Part shown: in pieces, positions 8,371 through 19,908 of the stretch | Layout of the letters: each line of letters starts with the position of its first letter | How positions within the stretch are numbered: the stretch's first letter is position 1 | NCBI RefSeq assembly: GCF_001507555.1 | Contig: NZ_LQBO01000001.1 | Span: 1,736,001-1,800,000 of the forward strand | DNA: 64,000 nucleotides | Direction: 5' to 3' | Source: Thiomicrospira sp. XS5 | GTDB taxonomy: Bacteria > Pseudomonadota > Gammaproteobacteria > Thiomicrospirales > Thiomicrospiraceae | Translations under genes and position numbers: made by a program | The notes under the pieces: generated by a model | The model's input: the letters and a program-made list of their open reading frames with translations, nothing else | Told to the model about the DNA's origin: nothing | The model's database searches: none

Positions 8371-8916
8371 TTACCACTCCAAGCCTTTCAAATACTGAAA
8401 AATCGCTCGATAGGCTTTCGGCGGTTTATTCTGCTCGGCTTCTTTTTGGGCGTTACGAATCCATTGACGTAATTGAGAGCGGTCCGCATGAGTGTATTCG
8501 GCCATAAACGCATTCAAAGCCTCATCGCCTTCCGCCACCAAACGATCACGCCATTTTTCCAAACGATGAAAGTGCGCGGCCTGTTGTTTGGATTTTTGTT
8601 CGATTTCAAACAGTCGTTGCTTGATGTGTACAATCAGCGGCTCATTCTTACGCAACAATTTACCGAGAAACAGTTTCTGACGTTTCACCGCCGGGCCATT
8701 TTTCATTTCCTTAAGCTGCATGACGGCTTTTAAAACGTCGTCCGGCAGCTCTATGGATTTTAAGGCCGAATCCGGCAGCTCGGTCAGCTGTACGCCCAGG
8801 TCCGTCACCGCCTGAGCGGCTTTTTTGATGTCCGTCCGGCTTTCAAATTCTTCCTGTTCCCAGTCCGGAATTTCTTTCTTCGCTTTGGCTCGGTTGACAT
8901 TACGAGGTCTAACCAT
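8371..8916 (-). CDS. darP: Ribosome biogenesis factor DarP (YjgA, DUF615)
   Basis: The 181-residue protein is highly charged and helical, with the family landmarks PDWEQEEFESRTDIKK at the start, LPDSALKSIELPDDV, and the final RQWIRNAQKE..KAYRAIFQYLK. DarP/YjgA binds late 50S precursors near the peptidyl transferase centre and aids maturation. The start at 8916 (MVRPRN) is favoured over one six codons upstream because the family begins there. It lies just downstream of ligA on the same strand. Confidence 0.85.
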   Translation of the reverse strand: MVRPRNVNRAKAKKEIPDWEQEEFESRTDIKKAAQAVTDLGVQLTELPDSALKSIELPDDVLKAVMQLKEMKNGPAVKRQKLFLGKLLRKNEPLIVHIKQRLFEIEQKSKQQAAHFHRLEKWRDRLVAEGDEALNAFMAEYTHADRSQLRQWIRNAQKEAEQNKPPKAYRAIFQYLKGLEW

Positions 8917-8950
8917 AATCGCTTCCCATATCAAATTTTAAAAAGGTGTT

Positions 8951-11892
<2,942 letters not shown>

Positions 11893-12052
11893 TCAGCACT
11901 TCCCTTAAGTTTGTTTGAGTTGATAGAATATTGAATTATGAATGCGCAAAATTTTACTTTAATTTGGGTACAAAGAAAAGCGCCTACGCATGTTTTAATC
12001 GGTTGGCGACCGTTAAACAAACCACCCCTTCACTTTTAATCAAGAACTTTTC

Positions 12053-13369
12053 ATGTCACAAACAAAACCGACCCCGGAATTATGGCTGGGCATCGACATT
12101 GGCACCTCGGGAATCCGCGGCGTCATTATTGAAGCATTCACCGCTTCAGACCCGTTGCCAAGCCCTCTCACCCTAGCCACCGTTTCCATGCCGTTGCCGG
12201 AACGGGATGGCCCCGTCAGCGAACAAGCTGCCGACCGTTGGATTCAGGCCCTCAATCAATTGCTTGACGCCTTAGCCCAAAGCGGTTATCTCCCACGCGT
12301 GACCCGCATGGCATTGGATGCCACCTCGTCAACAGTCTTGCTCGGTAATCGACATGGCGAAGCCTGGACGCCGGCCTTGATGTACGATGACAAACGCGCG
12401 CTCGAAGAAGCGGAACGGATTCGCCAGACGGCACCGGCGGATACGGCGGCGCATGGCGCGTCCAGCACCCTGGCCAAAGTCATGTGGCTGGAACATCATT
12501 GTTTGAATGAAAGCCAATATGATGAAGCGATCATTTTTCATCAACTGGATTGGGTCAACTTCTACTTAACCGGTCGTTATAACTTGACGGACGAAAACAA
12601 TGCTTTAAAGCTCGGTTATGACCCGATTCGCCAGGCCTGGCCAAATTGGTTAAAAACATTAACCAAACGGCCACTCCCTGAAGTGGTTCCACCCGGCACA
12701 CCGATTGGCGGTATTGCACCGTCTCTGGCCAAAACGTACGGTTTTCACCCCGACTTAACCGTGTACAGCGGCACCACCGACAGCATCGCGGCCTTCCTAG
12801 CGTCCGGCGCCAACCAAATCGGCGATGCGGTCAGCTCATTAGGGTCGACCATTGCCCTGAAACTGCTGTCGGATACGCCTATCTTTGCGCCGGAATACGG
12901 TATTTACAGTCACCGTTTATGGAATCAATGGCTGGTGGGCGGCGCTTCCAATGCCGGAGGCGCCGTGTTGTTGAAATATTTTTCACTGGAAACGCTGAAA
13001 TCACTCATCCCGCGTGTGAATGTCCAAGAATCTACCGGGTTAAACTATTACCCATTGGCGACGCCTGGCGAGCGTTTCCCGATCAGCAATCCGAATTTAC
13101 CACCGAAACTGGAACCCCGACCGGATTCGGACGAACGGTTTCTGCAAGGTTTATTGGAAGGCTTAGTTGAAATTGAAGCGTTGGGGTATGAACGATTAGA
13201 GACACTCGGGGCCCCGAAAGCGACGCGTATTTTCACCACAGGCGGTGGCATTCAAAATTCGGCGTGGATGGCGTTGCGAATGCAACGTTTGAACAGTGAG
13301 ATTATTCCGATGGACAACGCCGATGCCGCCCTGGGCGTTACCCGCTTATTACAGCAGGCGCCCCACTGA
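12053..13369 (+). CDS. FGGY-family carbohydrate kinase (xylulokinase/ribulokinase-like)
   Basis: The 438-residue protein has the two actin-like FGGY halves. The phosphate-1 motif is GIDIGTSGIRG (residues 14-24), MALDATSSTVLL contributes the sugar-site Asp region, and the ATP-binding half holds YSGTTDSIAAF and TTGGGIQNSAWM. It is about 50-80 residues shorter than typical XylB or GlpK and resembles the short D-ribulose kinase group of cyanobacteria and plants. Substrate is therefore a pentulose by inference. It faces a CbbY-like phosphatase. A perfect palindrome copy encodes RQAWP. Confidence 0.78.
   Translation: MSQTKPTPELWLGIDIGTSGIRGVIIEAFTASDPLPSPLTLATVSMPLPERDGPVSEQAADRWIQALNQLLDALAQSGYLPRVTRMALDATSSTVLLGNRHGEAWTPALMYDDKRALEEAERIRQTAPADTAAHGASSTLAKVMWLEHHCLNESQYDEAIIFHQLDWVNFYLTGRYNLTDENNALKLGYDPIRQAWPNWLKTLTKRPLPEVVPPGTPIGGIAPSLAKTYGFHPDLTVYSGTTDSIAAFLASGANQIGDAVSSLGSTIALKLLSDTPIFAPEYGIYSHRLWNQWLVGGASNAGGAVLLKYFSLETLKSLIPRVNVQESTGLNYYPLATPGERFPISNPNLPPKLEPRPDSDERFLQGLLEGLVEIEALGYERLETLGAPKATRIFTTGGGIQNSAWMALRMQRLNSEIIPMDNADAALGVTRLLQQAPH
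12630..12641. repeat. CCAGGCCTGG palindrome copy 4
   Basis: The core is at 12631-12640, extended to 12 bp (GCC..GGC). It is read Gln-Ala-Trp in the FGGY kinase. The right flank CCAAATTGG closely resembles the flank of copies 13 and 16. Confidence 0.9.
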
Positions 13370-13396
13370 CCGCTCGGCCGTTGTTAAATCAGTGAA

Positions 13397-14158
13397 TCAG
13401 GCGTCGGCAAGCGCCTTCACCAAATCCAGGTTCAAATGGCGGTGGCCTTTGGCATCACCGGACAGCACTTCAAACGCATCATCCGGTTCACCCATGTGAT
13501 CCAGCACCAAATGCGCCGCTGAAAAATCGTCGTCTTTGGTGTACTCGTTAATCGTCACAATGGTGCGCACATTGGCTGCGGAAGACGACAAGATACCGTT
13601 TGAAGAATCTTCAAAGGCAATCGCTTCTTCCGGCGTCAACGACATTTGTTCCAGCGCCCAATGGTAAATATCCGGAGCCGGTTTTTTTGCTGGCACAATA
13701 TCCCCGGCCGCAATCACTTCAAACCAGGACTCGGAGTCCTCACCCAACGTATTGGTCAACAGCGCCGTCACGTTGGCTGGCGTAGTGGTGGTCACCACGG
13801 CCATACGCATGCCCGCGTCTCTGGCTTCCTGAATCAAGCGCTCCACACCGGTCCGCAGTGGGATTTTGCCTTCGGACAACAATTGCGTATAGAACTTGGT
13901 CTTCGCGGCATGCAACCCTTTGACGAAATCGTCAAAGTTTTCCGGCTTTTTGAAATCGGTATTGAACTTATCCAGATAATAACGGATGCGTTCTTTACCG
14001 CCTGTCACCGCCAATAAATCGCCATAAAGGGCTTCGTCCCAATGCCAGTCCAAGCCGGCTTCCTCAAAAGCCATATTAAACGCCACACGGTGACCGTCGC
14101 GCTCTGTATCCGCAAGGGTTCCATCCACATCAAACAACAATGCTTGTAACTCTGCCAT
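13397..14158 (-). CDS. HAD-family phosphatase, CbbY-like
   Basis: The 253-residue protein is a haloacid-dehalogenase hydrolase: motif I LLFDVDGTLADTE with the nucleophilic Asp, motif II VVTTTT, motif III Lys in PAKKPAPD, and motif IV IAFEDSSNG. The cap domain and spacing are CbbY type. CbbY removes xylulose-1,5-bisphosphate, a RuBisCO inhibitor, in Calvin-cycle bacteria. Assigning that substrate here rests on family likeness, as no cbb genes are in the window. It is convergent with the FGGY kinase and divergent from dksA. Confidence 0.82.
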   Translation of the reverse strand: MAELQALLFDVDGTLADTERDGHRVAFNMAFEEAGLDWHWDEALYGDLLAVTGGKERIRYYLDKFNTDFKKPENFDDFVKGLHAAKTKFYTQLLSEGKIPLRTGVERLIQEARDAGMRMAVVTTTTPANVTALLTNTLGEDSESWFEVIAAGDIVPAKKPAPDIYHWALEQMSLTPEEAIAFEDSSNGILSSSAANVRTIVTINEYTKDDDFSAAHLVLDHMGEPDDAFEVLSGDAKGHRHLNLDLVKALADA

Positions 14159-14269
14159 AATATTTATTTCCTTATACTTTCTAAGTATTTAATTTAAAAA
14201 ACTGCCGTTATTAAAGCGCATTTCTCGAAATATGCAACTCTCATGATGAGCAAATAGCAAAAAATTTTG

Positions 14270-14298
14270 TTGTCACCCTTTTTAAAACTTGGTATAAA
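14270..14298 (+). promoter_or_regulatory. Sigma-70 promoter for dksA
   Basis: TTGTCA, 17 bases, TATAAA. The transcript would begin near 14305, giving a leader of about 85 bases. The surrounding 230-base divergent region shows no other clear site and no Zur-type palindrome. Confidence 0.7.
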
Positions 14299-14391
14299 AC
14301 GCAGTTAGATTTTTTTAAGTCTGAGATCTTTTCACGAGTCAGGGACGAGAGATAAGGTCTTCCAATATAAAACGACAAAAAAGGGAAAGTG

Positions 14392-14820
14392 ATGGAACTT
14401 TCACATGATTTTATCGAAAACTACCCTCTGTACGAGCCTAAACCAGGCGAAGAGTATATGAGCCCTGAAATGCTTGAGCATTTCAAAAACAAATTACAGG
14501 CTTGGAAAGAGCAATTGATTTGGGAAGCCAGCAATACGGTAAACCATTTGAAATCCGACTCCTCAACACCGGCCGATCCGAGTGACCGCGCTTCACAAGA
14601 AGAAGAGTTCGCACTGGAACTCAGAACACGAGACCGTGAACGCAAGCTGATTTCCAAAATCGACAAGTCACTGAGAGACATCGAAGACGGTGAATACGGT
14701 TTCTGCCAGATGAGCGGTGAGCCGATCGGTTTGGCGAGAATGGAAGCTCGACCAACCGCTACCTTGACTGTCGAAATGAAGACCAAACAGGAAATGCGCG
14801 AAAAACAAGGCATTGCCTAA
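14392..14820 (+). CDS. dksA: DksA-family RNA polymerase-binding factor, zinc-ligand-poor form
   Basis: The 142-residue protein has the DksA coiled coil with the tip DPSDRAS (the Asp and Ala needed for ppGpp-dependent action) and the C-terminal globule ending REKQG. Of the four zinc cysteines of E. coli DksA only the first remains (YGFC); the others are Ser, Thr and Met. This is like Pseudomonas DksA2, which folds without zinc. It should bind the polymerase secondary channel and modulate rRNA and stress promoters. The ATG at 14392 follows AAAAGGGA; an in-frame GTG one codon earlier is too close to it. Confidence 0.88.
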   Translation: MELSHDFIENYPLYEPKPGEEYMSPEMLEHFKNKLQAWKEQLIWEASNTVNHLKSDSSTPADPSDRASQEEEFALELRTRDRERKLISKIDKSLRDIEDGEYGFCQMSGEPIGLARMEARPTATLTVEMKTKQEMREKQGIA

Positions 14821-14843
14821 TTTTTCAAATCGCACCCTCTCTT

Positions 14844-14868
14844 AAAGCGCCCGTAAACCGGCGCTTTT
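14844..14868 (+). terminator. Intrinsic terminator after dksA
   Basis: Perfect 8-bp stem AAAGCGCC / GGCGCTTT with an 8-base loop and TTTT. It separates dksA from the kinase gene 50 bases downstream. Confidence 0.8.
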
Positions 14869-14916
14869 AAATTCAATCGTCCCGTCTACGACGACCTAAC
14901 TCACACTACGGATTTT

Positions 14917-16482
14917 GTGAATTTAACGTTTTTTATTGATGAACTGTCTCGTGCCGATGTCTACCCGCACCCGACTGAAGTCATCACCACGATTGAAACC
15001 CATATCTCCATCGTTTTTCTAACCGGCGACTATGCCTATAAACTCAAAAAGCCCGTCGATTTCGGTTTTTTGGATTTCTCACAGCTGGCTGACCGCCAAC
15101 GTTATTGCCAACTGGAAATTCAACTCAACCAGCGCAGTGCCCCGGAGCTGTATCTGGCCATCTGCCCACTGTACCTCCAGAACGGCCATTTACAGTTCGA
15201 ACCGAACGGTGAGCCCGTCGAATACCTCATTAAAATGAAGCAGTTCGACCCGAACCGGGTCTTGGGGCGTTATTTAAAAGAAAACACCCTGAACGAGACT
15301 CAGGTTCAGCAACTATCGGAACGCATTGCCCAGTTTCACGAAACCGCCGAAGCCACCATTGAACAAGACGATTTTGGCCACCCGGATAATCTGATCCACC
15401 CGATGTTGGAAAACTTTCCGCCTCTGCTGAAAAGCTTCACCCATCCGGACCAGCAGTACCGACTCAAACAATTGGCGGACTGGACACGCTTCACCCAAAA
15501 AACATTGTTCGACCACTTACTCAAACGCAAAGCCGATGGCTTTATCCGTGCCTGTCACGGCGACATGCACCTCGATAACATTACCTTATTGGAAGACACC
15601 CCAACCCTATTCGACGGCATTGAGTTCAATGAACAGTTTCGCTGGATTGATGTAATGAACGATCTGGCGTTTTTAATGATTGACCTCGACAATCGCCATA
15701 AAACGGTATTGAAACGCAAATTACTCAGCCAATATCTGAGTTTAACCGGTGACTATAATGGATTGAAATTCTTGCGTTTCTACCAAGTTTATCGTTCCAT
15801 GGTGCGCTCCAAAATCACCGCGTTACGATACCACCAATTGCCAAAGGATTCGCTTGAGGCACAGCAACATTTCGACTTGGCGCTGCAATATTTGAAACAA
15901 GCCGAAGACGATGCCTATGCCCTGCCTAACCCGAAGTTGATTGTAACGGTGGGCGTTTCCGGTTCCGGCAAATCGCACTACGCTCATGCCCTCCTCGACC
16001 ACTTGGACGCCATTATCATCAGTTCCGATGTCGAGCGGAAGCGCCTGTATGGCATTGAACCGACACACCGGGTTTCCGAGGCGGAAAAAGCACGCCTTTA
16101 CGCACCGGAAATGAGCCGACAAACCTATCAACGCCTTCAAGAATTAGCGGAAACGCTTTTGAGCGAAGGTTACAGCGTGATCGTTGACGCCACTTTTTTA
16201 AAAGCCGAACACCGCCAACCGTTTGCCGACCTGGCACAACAACTCGGCTGTTCATTCCACCAGCTTTACATTGAGCCCTACAAACAACTTGAACGCATTC
16301 ACGATAATTTGACTCAGCGTGCGACCTTAAACACCAGCCCTTCCGATGCCGACCAGGCCGTGATGCAACGCCAGCTGAACGCCTTTGAAGCGCCACTTGA
16401 AGATGATGTTACTCTGACCGTTTCACCGGGTAGCAATTTTGACGAAGAATCGCTCAAGAATTGGCTTAACTCGCCGCTATAA
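14917..16482 (+). CDS. Bifunctional APH-like kinase / P-loop ATPase
   Basis: The 521-residue protein fuses two modules. Residues 1-330 resemble aminoglycoside/choline kinases, with CHGDMHLDNI as the catalytic loop and FDGIEFNEQFRWID following. Residues 335-521 form a small P-loop kinase domain with Walker A GVSGSGKSHY and VDATFLK after a hydrophobic strand. This fusion (COG2187 plus COG0645) is widespread in Proteobacteria and of unknown substrate; antibiotic resistance should not be assumed. The start is GTG at 14917, placing the family N-terminus correctly. Confidence 0.82.
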   Translation: MNLTFFIDELSRADVYPHPTEVITTIETHISIVFLTGDYAYKLKKPVDFGFLDFSQLADRQRYCQLEIQLNQRSAPELYLAICPLYLQNGHLQFEPNGEPVEYLIKMKQFDPNRVLGRYLKENTLNETQVQQLSERIAQFHETAEATIEQDDFGHPDNLIHPMLENFPPLLKSFTHPDQQYRLKQLADWTRFTQKTLFDHLLKRKADGFIRACHGDMHLDNITLLEDTPTLFDGIEFNEQFRWIDVMNDLAFLMIDLDNRHKTVLKRKLLSQYLSLTGDYNGLKFLRFYQVYRSMVRSKITALRYHQLPKDSLEAQQHFDLALQYLKQAEDDAYALPNPKLIVTVGVSGSGKSHYAHALLDHLDAIIISSDVERKRLYGIEPTHRVSEAEKARLYAPEMSRQTYQRLQELAETLLSEGYSVIVDATFLKAEHRQPFADLAQQLGCSFHQLYIEPYKQLERIHDNLTQRATLNTSPSDADQAVMQRQLNAFEAPLEDDVTLTVSPGSNFDEESLKNWLNSPL

Positions 16483-16516
16483 TTCATAACGAACTCATTT
16501 AAACGTGATGATTATG

Positions 16517-17086
16517 ATGCGTGATTTTTTCAAACTGTTGATTGCGACGGCTGTCGTGACGTCTCCCACCCTTGGATGGGCGGCGGACGAACGCCCGAAA
16601 CCGATTGACCAAATCACCTTTTTGGGTCTGACTCTGACGGACAACGATCTCGACAGCGTACGCAAACAACTTTGGGACATCGGCGGCTTTAAACAAGCCA
16701 AATCCACTAAGCGACAACGCAACATCGATAAATTCTTCACCTGGTCGCGAATGCGCGACAGTTACTATGTGGAGTTCCGTTACGACAACGCCGGAAAAAT
16801 CACTTCCGCTTATCGCTTGTTCCGCCCACAATCCATTCTATTCGAAAACCGTCGAACGCCCATCAGCACCAAAGCCGTGGCGCAAACCATTGTGAAACAG
16901 ATCGGGCAACCCACAGGCATTATTCGCAAAGGCTGGGGCGGCTCACCGGATTACACCGCGTACATTTGGCAGAATGATCAACTGACCGTCGAAGTCGACC
17001 GTGAAGGCAGCGAACGTTACGGCAATGTGTTCATTCGCTACACCGTCAACCGAGACCCGTATTTTGTTGCGGAAAAAGGCAAATAG
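16517..17086 (+). CDS. Secreted protein of unknown function
   Basis: I do not recognise a family. The protein begins with a signal peptide (RDFFKLLIATAVVTSPTLGWA, cleavage after GWA, sec type), leaving about 168 periplasmic residues rich in charged and aromatic positions and ending RDPYFVAEKGK. One possible repeat of a beta-rich unit spans VEFRYDNAG and VEVDREGSE. In-frame starts also exist at 16505, 16508 and 16514; none has a strong ribosome site, so 16517 is picked because it gives a standard signal peptide. A terminator hairpin follows. Confidence 0.6.
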   Translation: MRDFFKLLIATAVVTSPTLGWAADERPKPIDQITFLGLTLTDNDLDSVRKQLWDIGGFKQAKSTKRQRNIDKFFTWSRMRDSYYVEFRYDNAGKITSAYRLFRPQSILFENRRTPISTKAVAQTIVKQIGQPTGIIRKGWGGSPDYTAYIWQNDQLTVEVDREGSERYGNVFIRYTVNRDPYFVAEKGK

Positions 17087-17095
17087 GATTAAGAT

Positions 17096-17130
17096 AAAGT
17101 CGAATCGCTGATTTTTTGCGACGACTTTTT
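17096..17130 (+). terminator. Intrinsic terminator hairpin
   Basis: AAAGTCG / CGACTTT stem with an inner CGC/GCG pair and TTTTT. It ends the secreted-protein gene. The next gene's ribosome site starts right after it, so the hairpin might also limit that gene. Confidence 0.6.
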
Positions 17131-17143
17131 CAGGAGTTTTTTC

Positions 17144-17365
17144 ATGGACATTTCCACTTCCGCCAACGCTTATGCCTACCAAGGCATTCAAAACGGTTTT
17201 AATCAACTGGACAGCACCAGTGCCAAACTGGCGGACATGAATAATCCTGACAAAGCCGAGCCCTTAGTGGATTTAAAACAATCCGAAACGCAGGTACAAA
17301 GTTCAGCCAAAGCCTTGAAAACCGGCAACGACATGCTGGGCACCATTATCGATATTATGGCTTAA
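17144..17365 (+). CDS. Small flagellar rod/hook C-terminus-like protein
   Basis: The 73-residue protein has an N-terminal stretch ISTSANAYAYQGIQNGF and a C-terminal helix VDLKQSETQVQSSAKALKT then NDMLGTIIDI. The last part mimics the C-terminal heptad helix of FlgB/C/E/F/G proteins (L-Q-A---K-I-T-DEMLGT-I--). No flagellar genes lie nearby. It is either an orphan export substrate or a relic; function is not assigned. CAGGAG lies 7 bases before the ATG, so it looks translated. Confidence 0.6.
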   Translation: MDISTSANAYAYQGIQNGFNQLDSTSAKLADMNNPDKAEPLVDLKQSETQVQSSAKALKTGNDMLGTIIDIMA

Positions 17366-17410
17366 ACCGCTGGAACCCGCCTAAAGTCGACCCACCTCGA
17401 AACACTTTTC

Positions 17411-18001
17411 TCACCCCTTTCGAGTCGCATACTGTTCCACAAACTGTTTCATTTTCGGCCAGGCCTGGTCAAGATGCTGAAAGGCATGATTTCCGCCATC
17501 AAACACACAGACCTCTCCCACGCCGTTATAAGCCTCATACGCCCATTGATACGGGATCACTTCATCGTCTTTATCCAATAGCAGCAATGACGGTTGATTG
17601 ACGTCGACTTGGGTATGAAATGGCTCCAACGCTTGCAGATAAGTCTCATCCAAACAAAAATGCTCACCCGTGGCCGGATTATCGTGCTCACCAAGGTACG
17701 CGCCCAGAATCGGTTTCGGTGTCAGCGCGGGGTTAATCATGCCGATCGGCACACCATAGCGTTGTGCAATATAGCGCCCGTAAAAGCCCCCCATGGAAGA
17801 TCCGAAAACACACCAGGCCTGGTCACTTTTCAATAAAGTATTCTGGACAATGGCGTCTATGGCCTCAACCGAGGCCTGCGGTGATGAAATAGGATAGGTC
17901 GGCGTCAGCACCTCAATACCTTCGGCTTCGAACGCCTGTTTGACCCATTGGCCTTTATGACTGTTCCCCGAGCTTAAAAAACCATGTAAATACAGAATCA
18001 T
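17411..18001 (-). CDS. yqiA: YqiA-like alpha/beta-hydrolase esterase
   Basis: The 196-residue protein opens with ILYLHGFLSSGNSHKG, holds the nucleophile elbow FGSSMGG, an acid in LLDKDDEVIPY, and the catalytic His in GGNHAFQH. It is the YqiA/UPF0227 group of small esterases acting on short acyl esters in vitro. The physiological substrate is unknown. It is divergent from recJ with only 14 bases between starts, so their promoters must overlap the coding ends. It carries two palindrome copies, both read DQAW. Confidence 0.8.
   Translation of the reverse strand: MILYLHGFLSSGNSHKGQWVKQAFEAEGIEVLTPTYPISSPQASVEAIDAIVQNTLLKSDQAWCVFGSSMGGFYGRYIAQRYGVPIGMINPALTPKPILGAYLGEHDNPATGEHFCLDETYLQALEPFHTQVDVNQPSLLLLDKDDEVIPYQWAYEAYNGVGEVCVFDGGNHAFQHLDQAWPKMKQFVEQYATRKG
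17459..17468. repeat. CCAGGCCTGG palindrome copy 5
   Basis: Exact copy inside the yqiA gene, read Gln-Ala-Trp. On the minus strand the flank is CCGAAAATG. Confidence 0.9.
17812..17823. repeat. CCAGGCCTGG palindrome copy 6
   Basis: The core is at 17813-17822, extended to 12 bp (ACC..GGT). It is the second copy in yqiA, read Gln-Ala-Trp, followed by TCACTTTT. Confidence 0.9.
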
Positions 18002-18015
18002 GCTAAAATCTCTTT

Positions 18016-19821
18016 ATGTCAAAAACGAATCAAACGCACGCCAAACAGCCGCAAATTCTCGAACGCTCACCGAACCCGGATATCCAGCAAGCCGCCCTTT
18101 CGCTGGGCCTGACTCCGCTGCAAGCCAAACTGGTGGCCAACCGCTTATCCTCAACGGATTTTCCCGATGATAACACGGTCGAAACGGTGCAAAAAATCGT
18201 TTTTCCCAAACTGCAATACCTTCAACACCCCAATGAACTGAAAAATGCCGATCAGGCCGCTCGATTGATTGCCGATGCCATCGAATCCAACGGTAAAATC
18301 GTACTCGCCACCGATTACGATACCGATGGCGTTACCTCGGCTTGGGTGGCGACGCGTGCGCTGATCGATTTTTTCGGTGTTGACCCGCAACGCATTGAAC
18401 ACATTATCGGTGAACGCAGCGAAGGCTACGGCATCAATGAGGATGTGGTTAACCGCATTCTCGCGATACAAGAGCCCATCGACCTGGTGATTTCCGCCGA
18501 CCAGGGTTCCAGCGACGAACCCCGTATTCGGCAACTGGCCGACGCCGGCATTCCGGTGTGCGTGACCGACCATCACCAAATGACGGTGGCCGGTGCACCA
18601 GCCAGTGCGGCTTGTACCGTCAATCCGCAACAGGATGGTTGTGATTACGATAAAACCGTGGCGGGCTGTTTCGTGATTTTCTTGGTCATGGGCCAGACGC
18701 GCAGTGAATTGATTCGACGCGGGCGCTTACCGAAAGACAGTCCGAGCTTAAAAGCTCTGGCCCCCAATATCGCACTGGGCACCGTCGCCGACAGCGTCAG
18801 TTTGAAAAGCCTGAACAACCGAGCCATCGTGCAATCCGGCCTGGGCGTTATCAACCAGTTACAGCATCCGACCTGGCAAGCCTTGCATCAAATGAACGAC
18901 AATCAAGGTCAGCCTTTAAATGCCGAATACTTGGGCTTTCAGGTCGCGACGCGCATTAATGCCGCCAGCCGGGTCAGCGATGTGACCACTGCGTTCAAAT
19001 TTTTAAACGCCAGCAACTTACCGGAAGCCGCCCGTCACCTGGATCAGCTCGACCAGGACAATCAGGACCGCCGCCAACAACAGGAAGCCATGCTCGCGCA
19101 AGCACGCGAACAGGCCAAACAGCTCTACCACGACCGTAAATTCACGCTGAGCATTCAAATGCAGGGCAATGCCGGTATCCAGGGAATTATCGCCTCACGA
19201 ATCGGTGAAGAATATGGCGTACCAACGATTGCCATGACCGACTTAAAAGACGGCAACCTCGCCGGCAGCGGTCGCGGTATTGTGGCCAATATTGATTTAC
19301 GCGAAGCCTTTCAGTGGATGGCCGACAGCCATGAAGGCCTTTTCCATTCAATGGGCGGTCACAAAGGCGCGGCCGGCTGCATGATTCCGATTGAAAAATT
19401 CGATGTGTTTTCCGAGCTGTTTGAAGAAGCCATTCGTCAGCAACTCAACGATGAAGTCCCCGTTCCGCTGATTGAAACCGACGGACGCTTGGAAGACTGG
19501 CAACTCACCCCGGCCCTGATTCAGGAGTTGAACCAGCTCGAACCTTATGGCAGAGAATGGCCCAAGCCATTGTTTTACGGTGAATTTCGATTATTGGAAG
19601 CGCGTCATGTCGGCCAGACCAAAACCCATCTATCGGTCAAGCTGCAAACGCAAACCGGTCAGGTATTATCCGGCATCCAATTCAATGCCAAACCCTCGGC
19701 CGACGCGCCGGATCGCTTTTTTGGCAATGAACATGTCCGCTGTGTTTATCAGCCCAGTTTAAATACTTTTTATGGTCGGACCAACTTACAGTTAAAAATC
19801 GTCACTCTGCAACCGGCCTAA
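18016..19821 (+). CDS. recJ: Single-stranded-DNA-specific exonuclease RecJ
   Basis: The 601-residue protein has the DHH phosphoesterase signatures: TDYDTDGVTS (motif I), SADQGSS (II), VTDHHQM (III) and a later GTVADSV. DHHA1 follows with GGHKGAAGCMI, then an OB fold (LLEARHVGQTKTHLSVKL). RecJ degrades single strands 5'-3' in recombination and mismatch repair with manganese or magnesium. Its length is close to E. coli RecJ (577). The gene ends at a palindromic terminator shared with convergent thrC. Confidence 0.93.
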   Translation: MSKTNQTHAKQPQILERSPNPDIQQAALSLGLTPLQAKLVANRLSSTDFPDDNTVETVQKIVFPKLQYLQHPNELKNADQAARLIADAIESNGKIVLATDYDTDGVTSAWVATRALIDFFGVDPQRIEHIIGERSEGYGINEDVVNRILAIQEPIDLVISADQGSSDEPRIRQLADAGIPVCVTDHHQMTVAGAPASAACTVNPQQDGCDYDKTVAGCFVIFLVMGQTRSELIRRGRLPKDSPSLKALAPNIALGTVADSVSLKSLNNRAIVQSGLGVINQLQHPTWQALHQMNDNQGQPLNAEYLGFQVATRINAASRVSDVTTAFKFLNASNLPEAARHLDQLDQDNQDRRQQQEAMLAQAREQAKQLYHDRKFTLSIQMQGNAGIQGIIASRIGEEYGVPTIAMTDLKDGNLAGSGRGIVANIDLREAFQWMADSHEGLFHSMGGHKGAAGCMIPIEKFDVFSELFEEAIRQQLNDEVPVPLIETDGRLEDWQLTPALIQELNQLEPYGREWPKPLFYGEFRLLEARHVGQTKTHLSVKLQTQTGQVLSGIQFNAKPSADAPDRFFGNEHVRCVYQPSLNTFYGRTNLQLKIVTLQPA

Positions 19822-19833
19822 CCGGCAGACATA

Positions 19834-19861
19834 AAAAACCGACCAGGCCTGGTCGGTTTTT
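19834..19861. terminator. Bidirectional terminator built on palindrome copy 7
   Basis: A perfect 28-bp palindrome without extra loop, centred on CCAGGCCTGG (19843-19852), flanked by A-run on the left and T-run on the right. It reads as GACC..GGTC stem then GGTTTTT on both strands, fitting the convergent recJ and thrC genes. Confidence 0.8.
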
Positions 19862-19908
19862 ATCCATCATAAGCGCCCGACGTTGGGACGCCGTCGAGGC
19901 GACGCTCT

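Noticed and set aside
14917-16482. APH-like fusion protein as an antibiotic-resistance gene
   Set aside because: The fusion is a widespread housekeeping family and there is no mobile context.
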